A stretch of DNA of 64,000 nt from Pantoea sp. IMH (GCF_000599885.1 NZ_JFGT01000007.1:124001-188000); one strand, 5' to 3'. Positions 10,229 through 20,982 are shown, numbered from the stretch's first letter. The notes: generated by a model not told the origin, from the letters alone. Program-made: numbers and translations.

Positions 10229-10823
10229 CGCATCGCTGACGCTTGACGCTTTCCTGAGCCGTTTCGTGCTTCAGCCTCCACGCCGTCTGGCGGTTGATTT
10301 ACCTACGCGACAGGCCGCGGTACTGGTGCCCATCGTTAACCGTGCCGATCCGACGCTGTTGCTGACCCGGCGCTCCAGCGCGCTGCGAAAACATCCAGGC
10401 CAGGTTGCCTTTCCGGGCGGCGTCAGGGATCCGGACGATAGATCGCTTATTGCTACCGCGCTGCGTGAAGCAGAGGAAGAAGTGGCGATCCCACCCAGCA
10501 GCGTGCGTGTGATTGGCGTCCTGCCGCCGGTAACCAGCAGCACCGGATTTCACGTTACGCCAGTTGTTGGCGTTCTGCCTGATACGCTCAACTGGCATCC
10601 TAATGAAGCGGAAGTGGAGTCGGTGTTTGAGATGCCGCTACAGGAAGCGCTCCGGCTGGGCCGCTACACCGCGCTGGATATCCATCGTCACGGCCTCTCC
10701 CATCGCGTCTGGCTCTCCTGGTACGATCACTATTTTATCTGGGGCATGACGGCAGGTATTATTCGTCAGCTCAGCCTACAGGTGGCAAAACAGGCGGATC
10801 GCGGCGAATTTGCCGACAAATAA
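10221..10823 (+). CDS. nudL: CoA pyrophosphatase (Nudix hydrolase NudL)
   Basis: 200 residues from ATG 10221, which lies inside the end of pabB, so the two are probably translationally coupled. The CoA-specific motif [21 protein letters not shown]-like stretch directly precedes the Nudix box, whose core REAEEEV is intact. It is predicted to cleave CoA and derivatives to 3',5'-ADP and 4'-phosphopantetheine. The gene sits between pabB and sdaA as in E. coli (yeaB). Confidence 0.93.
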   Translation: MSDASLTLDAFLSRFVLQPPRRLAVDLPTRQAAVLVPIVNRADPTLLLTRRSSALRKHPGQVAFPGGVRDPDDRSLIATALREAEEEVAIPPSSVRVIGVLPPVTSSTGFHVTPVVGVLPDTLNWHPNEAEVESVFEMPLQEALRLGRYTALDIHRHGLSHRVWLSWYDHYFIWGMTAGIIRQLSLQVAKQADRGEFADK

Positions 10824-11105
10824 ACCAGCCGGTAAAACTTTTACCCTATTTTCAACCATAAAATTCGCGCTTCTGTCGGTCAAATCACTTCACAAACGCG
10901 CCGAATCATCTATATTGCACCGCAGAATGAAGGTGAGAATGTCGCCACGGCGAAGGCAGGCCGGTTTACCTGCGTCTGCCTCAGCCCGCGGTCATTACTT
11001 TCCCGTCTTATAACGGTAATTTTATTTATGCGATTATCCCGTGGGGATGATCGATTCACAGTCTCAGTACCCGATGGCCCGGTTGGCCCCTCTAAGGAGC
11101 AAAGT

Positions 11106-12470
11106 GTGATTAGCGTTTTCGACATGTTTAAAATCGGCATTGGTCCATCCAGTTCTCATACGGTAGGTCCGATGAAAGCCGGTAAACAGTTTGTCGACGA
11201 TCTGGTCAGCAGCGGCAGGCTCAGCGAGGTAACCCGCGTGGCGGTAGATGTTTACGGCTCGCTTTCCCTGACGGGTAAAGGACACCATACTGACATCGCG
11301 ATTATCATGGGTCTCGCCGGTGCTTCACCAGAAAGCGTTGATATCGACGCTATTGCCGGTTTTATTCGTGACGTGGAGCAGCGCCAGCGTCTGCTGCTCG
11401 CGAACGGCGCACATGAAGTGGATTTTCCCCGCGAAGGCGGTATGGTTTTCCGTAGTGACAATCTGTCGCTGCACGAAAACGGTATGCGGATCCACGCCTG
11501 GTCGGACGATACCCTGGTCTACAGCAAAACCTATTACTCCATCGGCGGCGGCTTTATTGTTGATGAGGAGCATTTCGGCCAGTCCACCCTGAATGAAGTT
11601 TCAGTCCCTTATCCCTTTAACTCCGCGAAGGAGATGCTGGCGCATTGCCATCAGACCGGCCTCTCTCTTTCCGGCATGGTGATGAAAAACGAACTGGCAG
11701 TGCACAGCAAAGCAGAGATCGAGCACTATTTTGCCGACGTCTGGCAGAGTATGCGCGACTGCATCGATCGTGGGCTGAATACCGAAGGCGTGCTGCCTGG
11801 CCCGCTGCGCGTTCCGCGTCGTGCCTCGGCGCTGCGCAGGCTGCTGGTCTCCTCCGATAAACTTTCACGCGATCCGATGAACGTTATCGATTGGGTAAAC
11901 ATGTTTGCGCTTGCGGTGAATGAAGAAAATGCCGCAGGTGGACGTGTGGTGACCGCGCCAACCAACGGCGCGTGCGGTATTGTCCCCGCCGTGCTGGCCT
12001 ATTACGATCATTTTATCGAATCCGTCAGCCCGGATATTTTTGTCCGCTACTTTCTTGCCGCTGGCGCGGTGGGCATTCTCTATAAAATGAATGCGTCGAT
12101 TTCTGGTGCGGAAGTAGGTTGCCAGGGCGAAGTGGGCGTGGCCTGTTCCATGGCGGCGGCAGGGCTGGCTGAGCTGCTCGGTGCCAGCCCGGAGCAGGTC
12201 TGCGTGGCCGCTGAGATTGGCATGGAGCATAACCTTGGCCTGACGTGCGATCCCGTTGCCGGACAGGTTCAGGTTCCCTGCATTGAACGCAACGCCATTG
12301 GCGCGGTGAAGGCGATTAACTCCGCACGAATGGCGATGCGCCGCACCAGCGAGGCCCGCGTTTCTCTCGATAAAGTCATCGAAACGATGTATGAAACCGG
12401 GAAAGATATGAACGCGAAATATCGTGAAACCTCGCGGGGCGGACTGGCAATTAAAGTCCAGTGTGACTGA
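11106..12470 (+). CDS. sdaA: L-serine ammonia-lyase SdaA
   Basis: 454 residues from GTG 11106, preceded by TAAGGAG; the E. coli gene also starts at this GTG. The open frame extends 26 codons upstream but that part is not family-like. The 4Fe-4S cysteines are seen in EVGCQGEVG, GLTCDPVAG and VPCIERN. The N-terminal KIGIGPSSSHTVGPMKAG motif is intact. The enzyme deaminates L-serine to pyruvate and ammonia. A -10-like TATATT is at about 10910 in the 280-bp upstream gap. Confidence 0.97.
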   Translation: MISVFDMFKIGIGPSSSHTVGPMKAGKQFVDDLVSSGRLSEVTRVAVDVYGSLSLTGKGHHTDIAIIMGLAGASPESVDIDAIAGFIRDVEQRQRLLLANGAHEVDFPREGGMVFRSDNLSLHENGMRIHAWSDDTLVYSKTYYSIGGGFIVDEEHFGQSTLNEVSVPYPFNSAKEMLAHCHQTGLSLSGMVMKNELAVHSKAEIEHYFADVWQSMRDCIDRGLNTEGVLPGPLRVPRRASALRRLLVSSDKLSRDPMNVIDWVNMFALAVNEENAAGGRVVTAPTNGACGIVPAVLAYYDHFIESVSPDIFVRYFLAAGAVGILYKMNASISGAEVGCQGEVGVACSMAAAGLAELLGASPEQVCVAAEIGMEHNLGLTCDPVAGQVQVPCIERNAIGAVKAINSARMAMRRTSEARVSLDKVIETMYETGKDMNAKYRETSRGGLAIKVQCD

Positions 12471-12494
12471 TTCTCCTGCCTTCTCGCTCGCCTT

Positions 12495-12521
12495 CTGACG
12501 CCTCCTCTCTGGAGGCGTCAG
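12495..12521 (+). terminator. Hairpin after sdaA
   Basis: A perfect 11-bp stem CTGACGCCTCC / GGAGGCGTCAG with a 5-nt loop, 24 bp after the sdaA stop. No T-run follows, so it may be a weak terminator or a 3'-end stabiliser. Confidence 0.55.
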
Positions 12522-12608
12522 GTTATGAATAACGTGCCGACGCCGGTTACCGCTCTCAGTGACATCATTGTGCATTCCACTGGTAAGGCATCCAGCAATA
12601 AATCACCA

Positions 12609-12864
<256 letters not shown>

Positions 12865-12980
12865 CCTCCTGTTTTATCATGAATGATTATTCTCCGGCCT
12901 CAGACTAAACTTACCGCTGCGTTTGCCGATAACAGATGTCCGGTCTTGATATACGCGTCTTGCTTTAAGGGTGGTTACTG

Positions 12981-14594
12981 ATGCCAATGTCCCAGGAAGT
13001 TTTCGGACAGTTTCGCCGTAAGCGATTGTTAATCGCCGCGGTTGTTGCCGCGTTGGTGCTTATCCTCACCCTCTCGTTTCGTTATATGGAAGAAAAAGGC
13101 CGGATTGAACAGCAGTCACGCCTTTTTGCCGACAAAGCTATTCAGCGATTCGATCGCCTCTTCTCGCCACTGGATGTGGCGGCAAATAATACGCTGGGCC
13201 TTGTTGGTCTGGCCTGCGATCAGGTCAGATCGCCGCTGATTGAAAAGCTTGCCGCACTGCAAACCGTGCGCGCCATTGTGCTGGTCGAAAATGACAATAT
13301 GTACTGCTCCAGCATCTTTGGCACCACCGGCTTGCGTTTCAGCCAGACCTATCCTGAACTTGCGGTGAATAATCAACGTATGCTGCTCACCACCGATGAC
13401 CAACTTCTGAAAGGCTCCCCTGTCCTGCTGCTCTGGACCGCCCATGATACAGATAATCGCTCCGGCATCCTTCAGGTCATTAATATCGAAATGATGAGCA
13501 ATTATCTGCTTGAACCTACGCTGCCCTGGGTGGAACGCGCAATATTTAACGTGGGCGGGAAAAGCCTGGAGTATGGCAACCCGCTGATTGAACCCGCCTT
13601 TCCTTCTGGATCGGAAGTCGCCTATCAGGACGTTTCGCTACGCTACCCCTTTTCTGTCACGCTGTTTGGCCCGGCGCCCGGCAGGCTGGCGCTGATGACC
13701 GTCCCTTCCCAGCTTCCGCTCGCGCTGCTCCTCAGCCTGCTGATGGGCTATATCGTCTGGCTGGCTACCGCCAACCGGATGAGCCTCTCCTGGCAGATTA
13801 GCTATGGTATTACGACCAGGGAATTTCTGGTTTACTGCCAGCCGCTGATTAACGCGCGTACCGGTGAATGTGACGGCATTGAACTGCTGCTGCGCTGGCA
13901 TAATGCCCGCCAGGGCTGGATCCCGCCGGATGTTTTTATTCCGCTGGCCGAGCGGCAGAATTTAATCGCTCCCCTTACCCGCTTTGTGCTGAACGAGGTT
14001 GTACGCTATCTGCCTGAACTGCCCTGCTCTCCCACATTTCACATTGCCATCAACGTGGCCGCCAGCCATTTCCACAACCGGGAGATCATTGACGATCTTC
14101 AGCGCATCTGGTGGCCCGCTAATCCTGTCCCTCCGCTTATCGTTGAACTGACCGAGCGTGATGCGCTGCCCGCCGTTGACCAGCGGGTGGTTTTACAGCT
14201 GCATAAAATTGGCGTCAAGCTGGCGATCGATGATTTTGGCACGGGTCACAGCTCGCTCTCCTACCTGAAAACATTGAGTCCGGACGTACTGAAAATCGAC
14301 AAGGTTTTTACCGCCGCCATTGGAACGGATGCAATTAATGCCACGGTAACTGATATGGTGATTTCACTGGCGCAGCGGCTCAATATCAGTCTGGTTGCGG
14401 AAGGAGTGGAAACGGAAGAGCAAGCTGAATATCTGCGGGGAAAAGGGGTGGATGTGTTGCAGGGCTATTTTTATGCGCGTCCGATGCCGTTAAGCGAATT
14501 TCAGCAATGGCTGACGGACCACAGAAATCTGCCGTCCGTCAGCCAGCCTGTTGCTGATGATGCCTCTGCTGGCACCTTACCCCTAAGATCCTGA
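12981..14594 (+). CDS. pdeD: CSS-motif cyclic-di-GMP phosphodiesterase (PdeD/YoaD-like)
   Basis: 537 residues. A membrane segment at about 15-33, a periplasmic CSS-type sensor domain with the YCSSIFG motif near residue 112, a second membrane segment at about 240-262, then an EAL domain. Catalytic motifs are kept: ELLLRW (EAL position), IAINVAASHF, ELTER, IDDFGTGHSSLSYL, KIDK and EGVETEEQ, so hydrolysis of c-di-GMP is expected. The CSS cysteines in this family are redox-controlled through DsbA/DsbB. It lies before yoaE, as pdeD does in E. coli. Confidence 0.88.
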   Translation: MPMSQEVFGQFRRKRLLIAAVVAALVLILTLSFRYMEEKGRIEQQSRLFADKAIQRFDRLFSPLDVAANNTLGLVGLACDQVRSPLIEKLAALQTVRAIVLVENDNMYCSSIFGTTGLRFSQTYPELAVNNQRMLLTTDDQLLKGSPVLLLWTAHDTDNRSGILQVINIEMMSNYLLEPTLPWVERAIFNVGGKSLEYGNPLIEPAFPSGSEVAYQDVSLRYPFSVTLFGPAPGRLALMTVPSQLPLALLLSLLMGYIVWLATANRMSLSWQISYGITTREFLVYCQPLINARTGECDGIELLLRWHNARQGWIPPDVFIPLAERQNLIAPLTRFVLNEVVRYLPELPCSPTFHIAINVAASHFHNREIIDDLQRIWWPANPVPPLIVELTERDALPAVDQRVVLQLHKIGVKLAIDDFGTGHSSLSYLKTLSPDVLKIDKVFTAAIGTDAINATVTDMVISLAQRLNISLVAEGVETEEQAEYLRGKGVDVLQGYFYARPMPLSEFQQWLTDHRNLPSVSQPVADDASAGTLPLRS

Positions 14595-14631
14595 CGGGCT
14601 GCAGGCCTGAACCGGAATGCACCCCGGGGGG

Positions 14632-16197
14632 TTACTCTTCTTCATCCCCGGCATGAGGATCGTGCTCGCGGGTAATGCGAACAAGATCAATGCGGTAATT
14701 TGTCGCTTCAACGATCTGAAACAGGAATGAGGAAAGCTTAATCACTTCACCCGGTTGCGGAAGCTGGCCTTTTTGCTCAATCAGCAGCCCCGCCAGCGAG
14801 GCGTGATCGTCCTGCTGGTTAACCAGCGCCTGAGTATCCAGCAGCTGCTGGAGAGAGTGCAGGTCGGTCCCGCCTTTCACCAGCCAGCCTTCACCGTCTG
14901 CAATAATATCGGGCGTCTCATCTTCGTCAGGAAATTCACCGGCGATCGCTTCCAGCACATCCAGCGGAGTAATCAGCCCCTGAACCACGCCGAATTCGTT
15001 CGTTACCACCACGAAGCTGCCCTTCGCACGGCGCAGGACGCCAAGCAGATTAATCGGGTCAAGCGTTTCCGGCACGATGATTGGCGGCGAGGCGGCGGCG
15101 ATAGCCGCCACATCCACCCCACGCTCCAGCGCCACCAGCAGCTCCTTCGCCCGGACCACGCCGATAATCTCATCCAGTTCGCCACGGCAGACCGGGAAGA
15201 GACTGTGAGGCGTATCCAGCAACTGGGTACGGACTTCTTCCAGCGGACGCCCGGCATCTACCCAGGAGATTTCACCCCTTGGCGTCATGATGCTGCGAAT
15301 TGAGCGTGACGCCAGCGTCAGTACCCCGTTGATCATATAACGCTCTTCATCCTTAAACGCTTCCTGTGGCAATATTTTTGCCACTTCATCGCTTTCTTTG
15401 CTGTGCGCTTCCTGACTCCGGCGGCCGCCCATCAGGCGCTGAATTGCTTCTGCGGTGCGTTCACGCATCGGCCTTCTCGCCTGATGGCGCATAAAGTTGA
15501 CCCGTGCTATCTGGTTAAATAGCTCAATCAGGATAGAGAAACCGATCGCAGCGTAGAGATAGCCTTTTGGAATATGGAAGCCGAAGCCTTCCGCTACCAG
15601 ACTCAGTCCGATCATCAGCAGGAAGCTCAGACAAAGCACTACGACGGTCGGATGCGCATTCACGAAGTTAGTCAGCGGTTTCGAAGCCAGTAGCATCACG
15701 CCCATGGCAATAATGACGGCGGTCATCATGATGGTCAGGTCATTGACCATGCCAACGGCGGTGATCACAGCGTCCAGCGAGAAGACGGCGTCAAGTACCA
15801 CTATCTGCGCCACCACGGCCCAGAAGCTGGCATATCCTTTATTCCCGCTGTTGCCGTGATCGCGGTTTTCAAGCCGTTCATGCAGCTCCGTCGTCGCCTT
15901 GAACAGCAAAAACAGACCACCAAACAGCAGGATCAGGTCCCGACCAGAAAAACTGAAATCTCCTACGCTGAAAAGCGGACGGGTCAGCGTCACCATCCAG
16001 GAAATCAGCGAAAGCAGACCAAGACGCATAATCAGCGCCAGCGACAGGCCGATCAGACGGGCCTTATCGCGCTGCTTCGGCGGCAGCTTGTCCGCCAGAA
16101 TCGCGATAAAAACCAGGTTATCGATACCTAACACAATCTCAAGCACGACCAGCGTCAGCAGTCCCGCCCAGATCGAAGGATCTAAAAATAATTCCAT
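14632..16197 (-). CDS. yoaE: TerC-family membrane protein with CBS and CorC domains (YoaE)
   Basis: 521 residues from ATG 16197. The N-terminal half is a TerC-type membrane domain of about seven helices with the acidic motifs [14 protein letters not shown] and DAVFSLDAV. Then come a CBS pair (about 300-430) and a C-terminal CorC_HlyC domain. TerC proteins are linked to metal, chiefly manganese, handling; the substrate of YoaE is not established. The open frame extends 24 codons upstream, but the chosen start aligns with the family. It converges on pdeD. Confidence 0.9.
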   Translation of the reverse strand: MELFLDPSIWAGLLTLVVLEIVLGIDNLVFIAILADKLPPKQRDKARLIGLSLALIMRLGLLSLISWMVTLTRPLFSVGDFSFSGRDLILLFGGLFLLFKATTELHERLENRDHGNSGNKGYASFWAVVAQIVVLDAVFSLDAVITAVGMVNDLTIMMTAVIIAMGVMLLASKPLTNFVNAHPTVVVLCLSFLLMIGLSLVAEGFGFHIPKGYLYAAIGFSILIELFNQIARVNFMRHQARRPMRERTAEAIQRLMGGRRSQEAHSKESDEVAKILPQEAFKDEERYMINGVLTLASRSIRSIMTPRGEISWVDAGRPLEEVRTQLLDTPHSLFPVCRGELDEIIGVVRAKELLVALERGVDVAAIAAASPPIIVPETLDPINLLGVLRRAKGSFVVVTNEFGVVQGLITPLDVLEAIAGEFPDEDETPDIIADGEGWLVKGGTDLHSLQQLLDTQALVNQQDDHASLAGLLIEQKGQLPQPGEVIKLSSFLFQIVEATNYRIDLVRITREHDPHAGDEEE

Positions 16198-16289
16198 CAC
16201 AGACTCCGATAACAGGATTGAGAAAGCGCCGCTATCGCGCAGGCAGAGGCGCAGCAGATAACATGGCAAAAAGTACGAAGAGAATCGTC

Positions 16290-16400
16290 AGACGACGGGA
16301 TAACAGCTGCCGGATAAACCGGTGAAATGAATAAGCGACTTCGGTGACAGTCCATAGGGAGGGCTGAGGCCCGTTACTCCTGTGTTAAAAAGGATCCCTA
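16290..16400 (-). promoter_or_regulatory. Candidate structured leader of yoaE (yybP-ykoY-like)
   Basis: The yoaE 5' leader on the minus strand contains GGAGTA, then a GGGCCTCAGCCC hairpin, then GTCACCGAAGTCG and a CACCGG...CCGG element. GGAGTA and a GTCA..YA.TCG block are reminiscent of the conserved loops of the manganese-sensing yybP-ykoY riboswitch, which often precedes TerC-family genes. The match is partial and read by eye. It could also be an unrelated structured leader. Confidence 0.28.
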
Positions 16401-16536
16401 CTTTAAACAGCGGCTCTGGCTGCGTCAAAATATTTTCTTACGTTTACCGAGCGCGCGCACGTTTCCTGCCGCGCAGACTACCGGATCGGCTAACAAAAGC
16501 GACGAGGGTCTAAATAGCTGAGCGCGGTCACATAAT

Positions 16537-16560
16537 TTATTTTTTCGCATACTAAAATAA
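16537..16560. promoter_or_regulatory. Candidate Mlc/NagC operator upstream of manX
   Basis: An inverted repeat TTATTTT - 10 nt - AAAATAA, with CGC near the centre, as in Mlc/NagC sites. It lies about 190 bp before the manX start in the 550-bp yoaE-manX gap. In E. coli Mlc represses manXYZ. The rest of the gap (16401-16536, 16561-16750) shows no other feature that I can support. Confidence 0.45.
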
Positions 16561-16750
16561 ATCGCGACTCAGATAACCCGGCATCGCGTTCAGGGGATCT
16601 TTGCCGCTGAGCCGGGCGGAGAATTTATTCGACTCCTTACTCAGTAAAATAACAAAACGTTCAATTTATTTCGGTAAGCTCAGGCTGTCGAATAAATCTC
16701 GCGCGACCCAGAGGTAACGGGTTGCACTCTATTGTCAATGGAGGTAGCAA

Positions 16751-17725
16751 GTGACAATTGCTATTGTTATCGGCACGCACGGCTGGGCTGCAGAGCAGCT
16801 GATTAAAACGGCCGAAATGCTCCTCGGGGAGCAGCAAAACATCGCCTGGATCGATTTTGTTCCTGGTGAAAATGCTGAAACCCTGATCGAGAAATATCAG
16901 GCGCGACTGGCCGATTTGGACACCAGTAAAGGAGTTCTGTTTCTGGTCGATACATGGGGAGGCAGCCCGTTCAACGCCGCCAGCCGCCTTGTGGTTGATA
17001 AAGAACACCACGAAGTCATCGCCGGCGTTAATATCCCTATGCTGGTCGAAACCCTGATGGCCAGAGACGATGATCCCAGCTTTGATGAGCTGGTGGCTAT
17101 CGCGGTGGAAACCGGGCGGGAAGGCGTTAAGGCGCTGAAAGCCAAAGAAGTACAGCCTGCGCCCGCCGTCGCTGCTGCGGCGCCGGTGAAGGCCGCCGCG
17201 CCTGCTGAGCAGAAACCGATGGGGCCGAACGATCATATGAAAATCGGCCTGGCCCGTATTGATGACCGCTTAATCCATGGTCAGGTCGCAACCCGCTGGA
17301 CCAAAGAGACGAACGTCACCCGCATCATTGTGGTCAGCGATGAGGTTGCTGCCGACACCGTTCGCAAAACGCTGCTGACTCAGGTCGCGCCGCCGGGCGT
17401 GACGGCACACGTAGTCGACGTAGCCAAAATGATCCGCGTCTGGAATAACCCGAAATATGCGGGCGAGCGCGTTATGCTCCTTTTCACTAATCCGACCGAC
17501 GTTGAGCGACTGGTCGAAGCTGGCGTGAAAATTCCCAGCGTAAATATCGGCGGAATGGCGTTCCGGCAGGGGAAAATTCAGGTGAATAACGCCGTATCCG
17601 TTGATGAAAAAGATATCGCTGCCTTTAAAAAACTGAATGAACGTGGAATTGAGCTGGAAGTCCGTAAGGTTTCGTCCGACCAACGCCTGAAAATGATGGA
17701 TCTGATTGCCCGGATGAACAAGTAA
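16751..17725 (+). CDS. manX: Mannose-family PTS system EIIAB component ManX
   Basis: 324 residues from a GTG start preceded by GGAGGT. The EIIA domain carries the phosphorylatable histidine in IGTHGWAA (His10). An alanine/proline linker (about 137-157) leads to the EIIB domain with its histidine in DDRLIHGQVATRW (near 174). It passes phosphate from HPr to incoming mannose, glucose, glucosamine and related sugars taken up by ManYZ. First gene of manXYZ; yobD follows. Confidence 0.97.
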   Translation: MTIAIVIGTHGWAAEQLIKTAEMLLGEQQNIAWIDFVPGENAETLIEKYQARLADLDTSKGVLFLVDTWGGSPFNAASRLVVDKEHHEVIAGVNIPMLVETLMARDDDPSFDELVAIAVETGREGVKALKAKEVQPAPAVAAAAPVKAAAPAEQKPMGPNDHMKIGLARIDDRLIHGQVATRWTKETNVTRIIVVSDEVAADTVRKTLLTQVAPPGVTAHVVDVAKMIRVWNNPKYAGERVMLLFTNPTDVERLVEAGVKIPSVNIGGMAFRQGKIQVNNAVSVDEKDIAAFKKLNERGIELEVRKVSSDQRLKMMDLIARMNK

Positions 17726-17793
17726 AGCGCACGTAAATTATTGCCTGATGCGTCAGGTTTAACTCAGTATTCGAATCACAGAGGAGAAGTGCA

Positions 17794-18594
17794 ATGGAGA
17801 TTACCACTCTTCAGATTGTGCTCATATTTATCGTTGCCTGTATTGCAGGTATGGGCTCTATTCTTGATGAATTTCAGTTTCACCGGCCGCTGGTGGCCTG
17901 TACGCTTATCGGCTTTGTTTTAGGCGATGTCAAAACCGGTATTATTATCGGCGGAACGCTGGAAATGATCGCGCTGGGCTGGATGAACATCGGTGCCGCC
18001 GTTGCGCCTGACGCCGCCCTCGCCTCGATTATTTCCACCATTCTGGTTATCGCGGGCGGACAGAGCGTGGGTGCCGGTATTGCGCTGGCGATCCCGCTGG
18101 CGGCGGCAGGCCAGGTTCTGACTATCATCGTCAGAACAATCACCGTGGCGTTCCAGCATGCGGCCGATAAGGCAGCCGAAAAAGGCAACCTCACGGCGAT
18201 TTCCTGGATCCACGTTTCTGCGCTGTTCCTGCAGGCGATGCGTATCGCCATCCCTGCCCTTATCGTAGCCATCTCAGTAGGTACCAGCATCGTTCAGGGC
18301 ATGCTTGAATCTATTCCTGACGTCGTGACTAACGGTCTAAATATTGCCGGTGGCATGATCGTGGTGGTGGGTTACGCGATGGTCATCAACATGATGCGCG
18401 CGGGCTATCTGATGCCTTTCTTCTTCCTCGGCTTCGTGACCGCAGCCTTTACCGATTTCAACCTGGTCGCGCTGGGCGTGATTGGTGTGGTGATGGCGAT
18501 GCTCTACATCCAGCTGGCGCCAAAATATAACCGCGTGGCGGGTGCGCAGGCCTCTGGCCCGGCAGCAAACGACCTCGATAACGAATTAGACTAG
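17794..18594 (+). CDS. manY: Mannose-family PTS system EIIC component ManY
   Basis: 266 residues, strongly hydrophobic, with the PTS-Man EIIC features (GSILDEFQFHRPLVACTLIG near the N-terminus, GGTLEMIALGWMNIGAAVAPD). With ManZ it forms the sugar channel in the inner membrane. A GAGGAG site precedes the ATG. It lies 68 bp after manX and 7 bp before manZ. Confidence 0.97.
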   Translation: MEITTLQIVLIFIVACIAGMGSILDEFQFHRPLVACTLIGFVLGDVKTGIIIGGTLEMIALGWMNIGAAVAPDAALASIISTILVIAGGQSVGAGIALAIPLAAAGQVLTIIVRTITVAFQHAADKAAEKGNLTAISWIHVSALFLQAMRIAIPALIVAISVGTSIVQGMLESIPDVVTNGLNIAGGMIVVVGYAMVINMMRAGYLMPFFFLGFVTAAFTDFNLVALGVIGVVMAMLYIQLAPKYNRVAGAQASGPAANDLDNELD

Positions 18595-18601
18595 GTAAAG
18601 G

Positions 18602-19498
18602 GTGAGCAAAATGGTTGATACCACTACGACTACCACTGCTACAGCGGCTACAGCGGCTACAGCGGCTACAACGCAGAAGAAGCTGACGGCGGGTGACGTG
18701 CGCGGCGTATTTTTGCGCTCGAATCTGTTCCAGGGTTCATGGAACTTTGAACGTATGCAGGCGCTGGGCTTCTGCTACTCCATGGTGCCGGTAATCCGGC
18801 GCCTCTATCCCGAAAATAATGACGAACGTAAGCAGGCGATTAAACGTCATCTGGAATTCTTTAACACTCACCCTTATGTAGCAGCGCCGGTACTCGGCGT
18901 GACCATGGCGATGGAAGAACAGCGCGCTAACGGTGCGCCTATTGATGATGCGGCCATCAACGGCATTAAAGTCGGCCTGATGGGCCCGCTGGCAGGCGTC
19001 GGTGACCCTATTTTCTGGGGAACCGTTCGTCCGGTATTTGCCGCACTGGGTGCGGGCATCGCCATGACCGGCAGCCTGCTTGGGCCGATCCTCTTCTTTG
19101 TGCTCTTTAATCTGGTTCGCCTGCTGGTACGCTATTACGGTGTGGCTTATGGCTACCGTAAAGGGGTCGATATCGTGGGCGATATGGGCGGTGGCTTCCT
19201 GCAAAAACTGACGGAAGGAGCGTCAATTCTCGGCCTCTTTGTGATGGGTGCGCTGGTCAACAAGTGGACGCATGTGAATGTGCCGCTGGTTGTCTCGCGC
19301 ATTACCGATCAGAATGGCCAGACGACGGTCACCACGGTACAGACGATTTTAGATCAGCTGATGCCAGGCCTGATCCCACTGCTGCTGACCTTCGGCTGCA
19401 TGTGGTTGCTGCGTCGTAAGGTGAATGCGCTCTGGATCATTATGGGCTTTTTCATCATCGGTATCGTTGGCTACGCTATCGGCCTGCTGGGCCTGTAA
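18602..19498 (+). CDS. manZ: Mannose-family PTS system EIID component ManZ
   Basis: 298 residues from GTG 18602; an in-frame ATG at 18611 is equally possible. The body matches the EIID family ([54 protein letters not shown]). It completes the membrane part of the transporter. The N-terminal tail is 12-15 residues longer than in E. coli because of a threonine/alanine-rich stretch encoded by tandem 9-bp repeats. Confidence 0.96.
   Translation: MSKMVDTTTTTTATAATAATAATTQKKLTAGDVRGVFLRSNLFQGSWNFERMQALGFCYSMVPVIRRLYPENNDERKQAIKRHLEFFNTHPYVAAPVLGVTMAMEEQRANGAPIDDAAINGIKVGLMGPLAGVGDPIFWGTVRPVFAALGAGIAMTGSLLGPILFFVLFNLVRLLVRYYGVAYGYRKGVDIVGDMGGGFLQKLTEGASILGLFVMGALVNKWTHVNVPLVVSRITDQNGQTTVTTVQTILDQLMPGLIPLLLTFGCMWLLRRKVNALWIIMGFFIIGIVGYAIGLLGL
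18641..18667 (+). repeat. Tandem 9-bp repeat in the 5' end of manZ
   Basis: Three perfect copies of ACAGCGGCT, each encoding Thr-Ala-Ala, flanked by degenerate copies. The unit length is a multiple of three, so copy-number change would lengthen or shorten the N-terminal tail without breaking the frame. Confidence 0.9.
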
Positions 19499-19504
19499 AC
19501 CTGT

Positions 19505-19570
19505 CGCCGGGGGCAACCCCGGCGTTTCAGAGACCAGCCGGAAGAGGCCCGTCCGGGGCGGCTTCCGGCT
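19505..19570 (+). terminator. Tandem hairpins after manXYZ
   Basis: First an 8-bp stem CGCCGGGG / CCCCGGCG with a GCAA tetraloop (19505-19524), then a 9-bp stem AGCCGGAAG / CTTCCGGCT (19536-19570) followed by GTTCTTTC. They separate manZ from yobD, so yobD may get only read-through transcription. Confidence 0.5.
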
Positions 19571-19590
19571 GTTCTTTCAGAGGAAAAGAG

Positions 19591-20049
19591 ATGTCTTTAA
19601 CCGATTACGTCATCGTGCTGTTTATCGCCCTGTTTTTACTTTATGCCGTCTACGATGAGCTGATTATGGACCGGCTAAGGGGAGAGACGCGTCTGAAAGT
19701 GTTGCTGAAGCGCCGCAATAAACTCGACAGCCTGATTTTCGTCGGGCTGGTGGCCATCCTGCTCTATCAGAACATCGCGGCCAACGGCACCCGGCTCACC
19801 ACCACACTGCTGATGGCGCTGGCCTTCTGCTCTGTTTACCTGTTCTGGATACGCCAGCCAAAATTACTGTTCAAGGCACAGGGCTTTTTCTACGCCAATA
19901 TCTTTATTGATTACGATCGCATCAACGCGATGAACCTGTCAGAAGATGGCGTTCTGGTGATTGAGCTGGAAAAGCGCAAGCTCTATATCCACGTCAGTAA
20001 ACTGGACGATCTTGAGAGCATCTACCATTTTATGGTTGCGCAGCAGTAG
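19591..20049 (+). CDS. yobD: DUF986 inner-membrane protein YobD
   Basis: 152 residues, the same as E. coli YobD. There are about three membrane helices (residues 5-22, 47-64, 71-88), then a cytoplasmic part with [17 protein letters not shown]. Function is unknown. It follows manXYZ as in E. coli. The manganese exporter gene mntP, which follows in E. coli, is not here: yobD instead overlaps the 3' end of rlmA by 20 bp. Confidence 0.93.
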   Translation: MSLTDYVIVLFIALFLLYAVYDELIMDRLRGETRLKVLLKRRNKLDSLIFVGLVAILLYQNIAANGTRLTTTLLMALAFCSVYLFWIRQPKLLFKAQGFFYANIFIDYDRINAMNLSEDGVLVIELEKRKLYIHVSKLDDLESIYHFMVAQQ

Positions 20050-20875
20050 CCTGTCCTGCCGTCCTGCGCTGCCAGAGACGCAGCGTGAAGTCCGTTTCGC
20101 AGTCAAACCGGGGAGTCGTCGCCAGTACGCCCCAGACTTCGGGACGCGCCCGCCAGGCGAAAGGCGTCATCTGTAACAGCGCCGCCGACTCTTCCGCATT
20201 GAGCTGCATCGGATAATTCAGGGCGTGCTGCTCTATCATCTCAAAACCCTCCATCTGCTCCGGCGTCTCATCATGAAGTTTCACATCCTGATAAATCAGC
20301 GCTTTAAACTGGATCAGATGACGAGGGCCAGGCGTAACGGTCAGCACATAGCCCTGCTCTTTCACTACCCTGACAAGCTCTGCCGCTTTGCAGGGCGCAT
20401 AAATGCGCAGCACAGCATCGAAATGCGCATCCGGAAACGGCAGGCGGTGACTGGAAGCGACGCAGAACTCCACATTGTGATAACGGCGCGCACCATAACG
20501 TACCGCGACCTTAGAGACATCCAGTCCGTATACGCAGGCCTCGCCTCGCGCCTGTAGCTGCGCCGCTACGGCGTGGGTGTAATATCCCTCTCCGCAGCCG
20601 ATATCCAGTACGCTGACCGGTCTTTCTGGCAGAATACGGTTGAAGATCTCGCTAACCCGCTGCTGTAAAGGCTGATAGTGCCCGGCGTCGAGAAATTCGC
20701 GGCGCGCCTGCATCATATCCGCACTGTCACCCGGCTGGCGTGAGCGCTTATGCTGCACCGGCAGTAAATTGACATAGCCTTCTTTTGCCCGATCAAACTG
20801 ATGTCTGTTGCTGCATCGCCACAGCGACGCCTCCTGATGCAGAGGGGAATGGCAAAGGGGGCACTGGTACGACAT
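20030..20875 (-). CDS. rlmA: 23S rRNA (guanine(745)-N(1))-methyltransferase RlmA
   Basis: 281 residues from ATG 20875. An N-terminal zinc finger (CPLCHSPL...CSNRHQFD) is followed by the family motif [14 protein letters not shown] and a SAM-binding fold with [13 protein letters not shown] near residue 90. It methylates G745 in helix 35 of 23S rRNA. The open frame begins 8 codons earlier, but the chosen start aligns with the family. Its 3' end overlaps yobD. Confidence 0.95.
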   Translation of the reverse strand: MSYQCPLCHSPLHQEASLWRCSNRHQFDRAKEGYVNLLPVQHKRSRQPGDSADMMQARREFLDAGHYQPLQQRVSEIFNRILPERPVSVLDIGCGEGYYTHAVAAQLQARGEACVYGLDVSKVAVRYGARRYHNVEFCVASSHRLPFPDAHFDAVLRIYAPCKAAELVRVVKEQGYVLTVTPGPRHLIQFKALIYQDVKLHDETPEQMEGFEMIEQHALNYPMQLNAEESAALLQMTPFAWRARPEVWGVLATTPRFDCETDFTLRLWQRRTAGQATAAQP

Positions 20876-20952
20876 AACAACTCTCCGGGAAATGATCACG
20901 GCGGGAGTTTACCGGAAACCGCCCCGCAGCGGCACCCTTTTCCCGGACCATG

Positions 20953-20982
20953 AAAAAGCCCCGCCGTTTCCGGCAGGGCTTT
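20953..20982 (-). terminator. Terminator of cspC
   Basis: On the minus strand the stem AAGCCCTGCCG / CGGCGGGGCTT with a GAAA loop is followed by TTTTTC. It sits about 60 bp after the cspC stop and before rlmA. Confidence 0.8.
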
